A stretch of 64,000 bases of DNA from Methanohalophilus halophilus (GTDB lineage Archaea > Halobacteriota > Methanosarcinia > Methanosarcinales > Methanosarcinaceae), in assembly GCF_001889405.1 (NCBI RefSeq), contig NZ_CP017921.1, forward strand, positions 1,378,057 through 1,442,056, given 5' to 3'. A model generated the notes under the pieces. The model was not told the origin of the DNA and ran no database searches. It saw only the letters and a list, made by a program, of their open reading frames with translations. Positions 59,982 through 64,000 of the stretch are shown here, in pieces. Position 1 is the first letter of the stretch; the number at the start of each line of letters is the position of its first letter. Both the position numbers and the translations under genes were made by a program.

Positions 59982-60872
59982 TTAGCTATTTTTTTCAGGA
60001 TTTTTTTTTGGTTGAGTATCAACATCTCTTACATCCAGTTTTTTCTCAATGTTATGGATAAAATGCAGTGCCCTGTTGGAAAGTGTTCGGCTTCTCTCCT
60101 CCTGTCTCTGCTGGTATGTACGGATGGAACGAAGGAAATCGATTTTCCTGAAATCCGGCCAGTAGGGAGCGCAGAAATAGGCTGCACATTCATTTCCACA
60201 TGCTTGCCAGGGGAGGAAATTCGATACCCTTTCATTTCCCCCTGTGCGGATTATGAGATCAACATTTGATACAGCTGAATTTTCTTCAGGATATAGGTGT
60301 CTGGAGATGGTTTTTTCAGTTATATCGCCCATTTCGATATCTCCTGTTTTTACCTTTCTGGCAACTTCACGTATTGCCTGTATGATATCCTGTCTTCCGC
60401 CATAAGCAATTGCAATGTTAAGTTTTAGCCTGTCATAGTCCTTTGTTGCCATCTCAACTTTATCAATACTCTGCAAGAGGTCCCCGGGCAAAAGGGTTCT
60501 GTCTCCGATTATACGTACTTTCAGCCGTCTTTTGTGTGTCCTTTCATCAACACACATTTCTTCAAGTCTGGTTCCTATAAGTTTTAGTATGCTTTTCTTC
60601 TCGTCTTTTTTCCTGTTGAAATTTTCAGTAGAAAAAGCATATATTGTAAGTTCCTTGATGCCATTTTCATAGGACCATTCAATGACTTTTTCAGTAATAT
60701 CGGCTCCCCGGGTATGGCCGTATGAGGTGAATTTACCCAGTTTTTTGGCGTATCTGCGGTTTCCATCCATTATAATAGCAATATGCTGTGGCAATTTTGA
60801 ATTACGGATATTTCTTTCCAGGAAAAACTCATATCCTTTATACAACAGTTCAGGTAATATCCGCCACATCAT
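59982..60872 (-). CDS. uppS: Cis-prenyltransferase (undecaprenyl-diphosphate synthase family)
   Basis: A 296-residue enzyme of the UppS/DHDDS family. Signatures are HIAIIMDGNRRYAKK near residue 33, ELTIYAFSTENFNR, LNIAIAYGGRQDI and VDLIIRTGGNERVSNFLPWQ. It condenses isopentenyl diphosphate onto an allylic primer to make the long polyprenyl (dolichol-type) carrier for archaeal N-glycosylation. The charged C-terminus (after residue 270) is variable. It follows the DUF2551 gene by 20 bp in one operon. Confidence 0.95.
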   Translation of the reverse strand: MMWRILPELLYKGYEFFLERNIRNSKLPQHIAIIMDGNRRYAKKLGKFTSYGHTRGADITEKVIEWSYENGIKELTIYAFSTENFNRKKDEKKSILKLIGTRLEEMCVDERTHKRRLKVRIIGDRTLLPGDLLQSIDKVEMATKDYDRLKLNIAIAYGGRQDIIQAIREVARKVKTGDIEMGDITEKTISRHLYPEENSAVSNVDLIIRTGGNERVSNFLPWQACGNECAAYFCAPYWPDFRKIDFLRSIRTYQQRQEERSRTLSNRALHFIHNIEKKLDVRDVDTQPKKNPEKNS

Positions 60873-60892
60873 TATCAGAGCTACAGGTGATG

Positions 60893-61198
60893 TTAATAAT
60901 TGTCTAGTACTGAACGTACGATATCCCTGTAATCATTTTTTAATAAATAGATATTGTGATCGCCGGTTACATCAATACTCAGGATTCCCAGGCGTGTGTT
61001 CATGAGTCCAACCATAGCTGAAACTCCCCTGTAACTGATATCAAAATCCTTTTCGTGAAGGAATTTATAGATATCATTGGTGGTATATTTTCCGCCGTCA
61101 AGGAACAGTTTAAGTACCACTTTGCGTATCCCTGTGTCATCCCGGCCAAGATATTTTATCAGCCTTGATCTTACCCGGTTTTCTATGGTTTCCAGCAC
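60893..61198 (-). CDS. DUF2551-like winged-helix protein
   Basis: About 101 residues, small and mostly helical: RVRSRLIKYLGRDDTGIRK, then YTTNDIYKFLHEKDFDIS and YRGVSAMVGLMNTRLGILS, followed by VTGDHNIYLLKNDY. The layout is a winged helix, and the sequence fits the methanogen family DUF2551 as I recall it. It may be a DNA-binding regulator. AGAGGTG lies just upstream, so the start may be the GTG at 61198 (or 61204). It precedes uppS. Confidence 0.75.
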   Translation of the reverse strand: MLETIENRVRSRLIKYLGRDDTGIRKVVLKLFLDGGKYTTNDIYKFLHEKDFDISYRGVSAMVGLMNTRLGILSIDVTGDHNIYLLKNDYRDIVRSVLDNY

Positions 61199-61408
61199 GA
61201 ACACCTCTATCTAAACTATGTTATTTTTGCATATATATTTATGCTAACTTGTAATATGTATCCTTGAAAAGAAACAATCGCAAGACCTTTTATTTTTCTG
61301 ATCCGGGATACCCATTTGCCTGCCTTTTAGGGCTCGAACTGCCCCTTATACTTCATTTTAACATAAAAACATATTGTTTTATTTTAAGTTCAATGGCACT
61401 TTTGCACT

Positions 61409-62455
61409 TTAAACAGGCATGCTTTCCACAATCAGGCCGTCTGATGTCGGGTATCTTTCAATAATTTCAATTTTATCACTAATGTCCCGGATCTCATCTG
61501 CGATATCTTCAAGTATCCAAGATGCGATCTCAATATTATTTTCCTTTAGTTCATACATTTCTTCAGGAACTTCTAATTCCTGCAATTGCTCAAGTATTTT
61601 AGCAGTATTTTTAGTATGTATTATTCCAAATATTATAGTTCCATCATCGGTAATTTCGTCAAATGGGCGAGAGGTAGTTTCTGCAATCCTGATAAGACGT
61701 TTCCTTAGCTGGATAGCGTCTTTATACGCAGATGAACAGAAATGACCCCTTTTAAAATGTTTCATGACTTCTAATGCACTATCTCGTGAACCTGCTACAG
61801 CATTTGAAATATCATTCTTTAACCGGTATCCTCTGCGATGCAATTCCTCATAATTTGTATCTGTAAATTCCAGTTCATTGAAATTGATGTAGCAGTCAAC
61901 GGTATCACACAAATCAGCGAACTTTCCAACACCCTCTATGGCAGGCACTTCGATTCCTGTTTCCAATCCCGCTTGTTTACAATTGAGGATTGCCGTCTTA
62001 AATTTACTTTTTTCAATATTTCCCCATTCCTCCAGAGGAGGATGAAAACGTATCTCGTCCAGTCCTGCTTCCACAAGATTATTAATTATTTTTTCATCTA
62101 CTGGTAAGGCAGTATAGAGATGAATATGGTACTTTTGTCCGAAAGTACTTTTCAGTAGGTGGATATAATGCAGGATTCTTTCAACTTCAAGGAGTGGTTC
62201 ACCACCCGTAATTCCTGTTCCCAGGGCCTGCATACGCATGCTTTCTTCTATTACTTCATCGTCGCATTGCACTTTCTTTTCATTGGCATATACGGCATCG
62301 CCTTTTCTCTCTTCTGATAGCGGGCAATAAAAACAATTCTTACCGCAACGACCGGTTATGTATAATACCATTTTTGCACCATCGCGGCACATTTTGCAAC
62401 CGGTTGAAAGATAACTGTAAAAAGAGCCTGCTTCTGCTTGCTGGATATTTGCCAT
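61409..62455 (-). CDS. Radical SAM protein with N-terminal Cys pair
   Basis: A 348-residue protein. The radical SAM motif CGKNCFYCPLS (CxxxCxxC) is at about residue 37, preceded by a conserved-looking GCKMCRDGAKM pair. TGITGGEPLLE is the SAM-binding GGEP motif, then the barrel DEIRFHPPLEEWG and IEVPAIEG. The C-terminus is a long helical region. It resembles uncharacterised archaeal radical SAM enzymes (COG2108-type). Product unknown. The 203-bp gap before it (61205-61408) holds nothing convincing. Confidence 0.85.
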   Translation of the reverse strand: MANIQQAEAGSFYSYLSTGCKMCRDGAKMVLYITGRCGKNCFYCPLSEERKGDAVYANEKKVQCDDEVIEESMRMQALGTGITGGEPLLEVERILHYIHLLKSTFGQKYHIHLYTALPVDEKIINNLVEAGLDEIRFHPPLEEWGNIEKSKFKTAILNCKQAGLETGIEVPAIEGVGKFADLCDTVDCYINFNELEFTDTNYEELHRRGYRLKNDISNAVAGSRDSALEVMKHFKRGHFCSSAYKDAIQLRKRLIRIAETTSRPFDEITDDGTIIFGIIHTKNTAKILEQLQELEVPEEMYELKENNIEIASWILEDIADEIRDISDKIEIIERYPTSDGLIVESMPV

Positions 62456-62534
62456 TGCTTTTGCATGAATATGTCAGTATATAACTTTTTCTTTACTCAT
62501 CAGGGTTAACTAATATGAAGTCAGACAGCATTTC

Positions 62535-62717
62535 ATGGTTTATGGGTCACATGTAGCCGTATTCGGCTGCAAAGGCTGTAGAAAATGTATATCTGTTTGT
62601 GGTGAGAATGCAATTTTCTATAGTTGCGGACGCGTTCAAATAGACATGCAAAAATGTAATTCTTGCGGTCAGTGTGTTTCTCATTGCCCAAATAAGGCTC
62701 TTTTGTTGATGGATTAA
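62535..62717 (+). CDS. Small 2[4Fe-4S] ferredoxin
   Basis: A 60-residue protein with CKGCRKCISVCGENAI and CNSCGQCVSHCPNKAL, both with CxxCxxCxxxC spacing, so two [4Fe-4S] clusters are expected. The first motif lacks the usual Pro after the last Cys. A TATA-like ATATAACTTT lies about 50 bp upstream; no clear ribosome site precedes the ATG at 62535, so translation may be leaderless or start slightly differently. It is divergent from the radical SAM gene, and may supply it with electrons. Confidence 0.8.
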   Translation: MVYGSHVAVFGCKGCRKCISVCGENAIFYSCGRVQIDMQKCNSCGQCVSHCPNKALLLMD

Positions 62718-62794
62718 GCAACCGTTAATCCTGTAGGCAAATCACTATAAGTATTTCCATTATATTTTTATTTGATAGCAGGTATGATTGATAC

Positions 62795-63187
62795 ATGAAA
62801 AACACATGCTATCCGGAATCTGTTGGTTACGTGAAAAGTACCTTTAAAGAACCTGTATTTGATGAAAAAATGTATTCATCAATTTCCTTTATTGAAATCT
62901 ATCCTGATTTTGCAGAAGCCTTGGATGGAGTTGATGAATTTAAGAAAATCCAGATATTGTTTCAGTTTGACAAAAGTCAGGGTTATAAATTAAAGCAAAA
63001 GCGTCGAACCGATGGTAAATTGGTTGGACTATTTGCCACCCGCAGCCCCCATCGGCCAAATGGTATAGGGATAACAACGGTAAATCTGCTTTCAGTCGAT
63101 GGATTAACCCTGGAAGTAGAAGGTCTTGATGCTATAGATGGTACTCCTGTACTTGATATTAAACCATATGTCAGCAAATTTGACTGA
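62795..63187 (+). CDS. TrmO/TsaA (UPF0066) family tRNA methyltransferase
   Basis: A 130-residue protein with the UPF0066 barrel: SVGYVKSTFKEP, ISFIEIYPDFAEALDGVDEF, the signature LFATRSPHRPNGIGITTVNLL and DGTPVLDIKPYVSKFD. TrmO methylates the N6-threonylcarbamoyl group of t6A37 in tRNA with SAM. The C-terminal domain found in bacterial TrmO is absent, as in many archaea. AGGT precedes the ATG. A tRNA gene lies 72 bp downstream. Confidence 0.9.
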   Translation: MKNTCYPESVGYVKSTFKEPVFDEKMYSSISFIEIYPDFAEALDGVDEFKKIQILFQFDKSQGYKLKQKRRTDGKLVGLFATRSPHRPNGIGITTVNLLSVDGLTLEVEGLDAIDGTPVLDIKPYVSKFD

Positions 63188-63259
63188 AATAATTTCCTGG
63201 GATTTGATTTTACCAATAAGTATAAATGATTGTTTTTACATTCAGGATGTGTCGGAAGC

Positions 63260-63337
63260 GGGCGTGTGGCCTAGCCAGGATATGGCGGCAGCCTCCTAAG
63301 CTGTAAGTCAGGGGTTCAACTCCCTTCACGCCCGCCA
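63260..63337 (+). tRNA. tRNA-Arg (anticodon CCT)
   Basis: GGGCGTG (63260-63266) pairs with CACGCCC (63327-63333), with discriminator G and an encoded CCA. The anticodon arm GCAGC-CTCCTAA-GCTGT gives CCT. The T arm AGGGG-TTCAACT-CCCTT is standard apart from a G-T pair. It reads AGG. Confidence 0.95.
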
Positions 63338-63504
63338 TTTTCTTATTATGTAACTCATTATTGTGTATTTCTTTTTATACTCAAGTTTGTAAATTCTTCT
63401 ATTCTCTATTGTAATTAAATACTATGAAATACGAATTATATATTGTTATACAAAGAATACTATATGTATTTGTGCAATATCGATTAATTCATAGAGGTGA
63501 GTTG

Positions 63505-63780
63505 ATGAGAATAAGGATGTTGAATTCCAAATATGAGATTGAAACGCTTAAAGAAGATGAAGAAGTTGTACATCTGTCTTTCAGGCCGAGCAATACGGAT
63601 ATTATGCAGATTATCACCAGGTGTAAGGGTTTAAAGGCTCTGCAATTGCCTTCATCCTACAGGAAAACTTTGTCAGATGTGGCAATTAAATTCCTTGAAA
63701 TGGAAGATGTTGAGTTACTTGAAGGTGACCTGAAAAGTACTGGTATCTCAATGTATAAAGAAATCGATTCTGAAGAGTGA
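63505..63780 (+). CDS. DUF1699 family protein
   Basis: A 91-residue protein starting MRIRMLNSKYEIETL, with VVHLSFRPSNTDIMQII, LKALQLPSSYRKTLS and MEDVELLEGDL. This matches DUF1699, a family of Methanosarcinales without known function. The ATG at 63505 has GAGGTGAG upstream; the frame before it (from 63424) has none. The protein lacks the C-terminal 25 or so residues seen in longer members. Confidence 0.85.
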   Translation: MRIRMLNSKYEIETLKEDEEVVHLSFRPSNTDIMQIITRCKGLKALQLPSSYRKTLSDVAIKFLEMEDVELLEGDLKSTGISMYKEIDSEE

Positions 63781-63932
63781 TTATAGTTTTTATGATATTA
63801 TTGTAATTTTTATATTATTTATCCCTGTCACTTATATCTCCCAGACAGGGTTATTACAATTTTGACTCGATATTTTTATTTATCTTTTTGTTCATTCGTA
63901 CCATTCATGCTATTATTTTGGAGGAATCTAAT

Positions 63933-64000
63933 ATCCATAAGCAGTTACCGGGTCTAATTCGTAAGGCTGTAATTGAAGATGTAACTCCCATGAAAGACCT
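63933..64000 (+). CDS. GNAT acetyltransferase N-terminus, apparent ATC start (partial)
   Basis: At the right edge an open frame reads HKQLPGLIRKAVIEDVTPMK and continues outside the window. IRKAxIEDVxPMKDL is the opening of many GNAT acetyltransferases, including ArgA-like N-acetylglutamate synthases. GGAGGA (63920-63925) is followed after 7 nt by ATC at 63933; the only usual start in frame, TTG at 63918, overlaps that site. No ATG exists before residue 20. The identity is tentative because so little is visible. Confidence 0.5.
   Translation, partial: MHKQLPGLIRKAVIEDVTPMKD

Noticed and set aside
61264..61464. 66-codon plus-strand frame before the radical SAM stop
   Set aside because: It overlaps the end of a clear gene, lacks a ribosome site and shows no recognisable motif.

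Overview
The window is a 64 kb chromosomal segment of a methanogenic archaeon, very probably of the family Methanosarcinaceae (Methanohalophilus, Methanolobus or Methanococcoides type). The evidence is a complete formylmethanofuran dehydrogenase operon (fmdEFACDB), H4MPT-type dihydropteroate synthase-like and UPF0280/DUF39/NIL homocysteine genes, an archaeal S13-S4-S11-RpoD cluster whose RpoD carries Fe-S motifs, families restricted to these methanogens (DUF1699, DUF2551, DUF6951) and many PAS/GAF histidine kinases. None of the roughly 60 confident genes ends in TAG, the codon that pyrrolysine-using methanogens reserve.

Layout. 1-5.7 kb: a TauE/SafE permease, two RCK potassium genes, an M50 site-2 protease, a SnoaL-like protein and a molybdopterin lipoprotein. 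5.9-10.7 kb: a tRNA-Leu, then an arsenic island: an ArsR-ArsM fusion with a palindromic operator, a Cys-rich mini-protein, an MtrA-like remnant, a DGC-domain protein, a DUF6951-like gene, a tandem UspA protein and an Acr3 efflux pump. Two of the island genes are interrupted by in-frame TAG. 10.7-12.2 kb: two-subunit fumarase. 12.2-16.8 kb: a type IV pilus/Tad-like operon (MinD-like, ATPase, two membrane proteins). 17-20 kb: AMP phosphorylase, Trm56, a 49-residue acidic protein, a Nif3-like protein. 20-28.7 kb: a molybdenum block with ModD-like and DUF364 genes facing fdhD and fmdEFACDB. 28.7-36.2 kb: a UPF0182 membrane protein, two related secreted proteins (one with a PGF-CTERM-like tail), a DHH phosphoesterase, EngB. 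36.2-44.6 kb (mostly minus): radical SAM, GGCT, geranylgeranyl reductase, the dihydropteroate synthase-like gene, RHH regulator plus ftsZ behind an 11-bp phased repeat array, and the homocysteine trio. 44.7-53.8 kb: three large histidine kinases, an FKBP, tRNA-Ser and a DJ-1 family protein. 54-56.4 kb: rps13-rps4-rps11-rpoD with a structured leader and a clear terminator. 56.5-59.7 kb: tRNA-Leu, an unknown gene with an apparent ATT start, a DHH-like gene and an orphan DNA methyltransferase. 59.8-64 kb: a 24-residue mini-protein, a cis-prenyltransferase, DUF2551, radical SAM, ferredoxin, TrmO, tRNA-Arg, DUF1699 and the start of an acetyltransferase.

Most unusual signals: (1) three genes with in-frame TAG in a window without TAG stops, hinting at pyrrolysine or decay; (2) three genes that seem to start at ATT, ATA and ATC behind good ribosome sites; (3) a phased GTCTGAC array in front of the RHH-ftsZ pair; (4) the composition of the arsenic island; (5) a structured 137-bp inverted repeat between Nif3 and ModD. 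All functions are read from motifs and remembered families; no database search was run.
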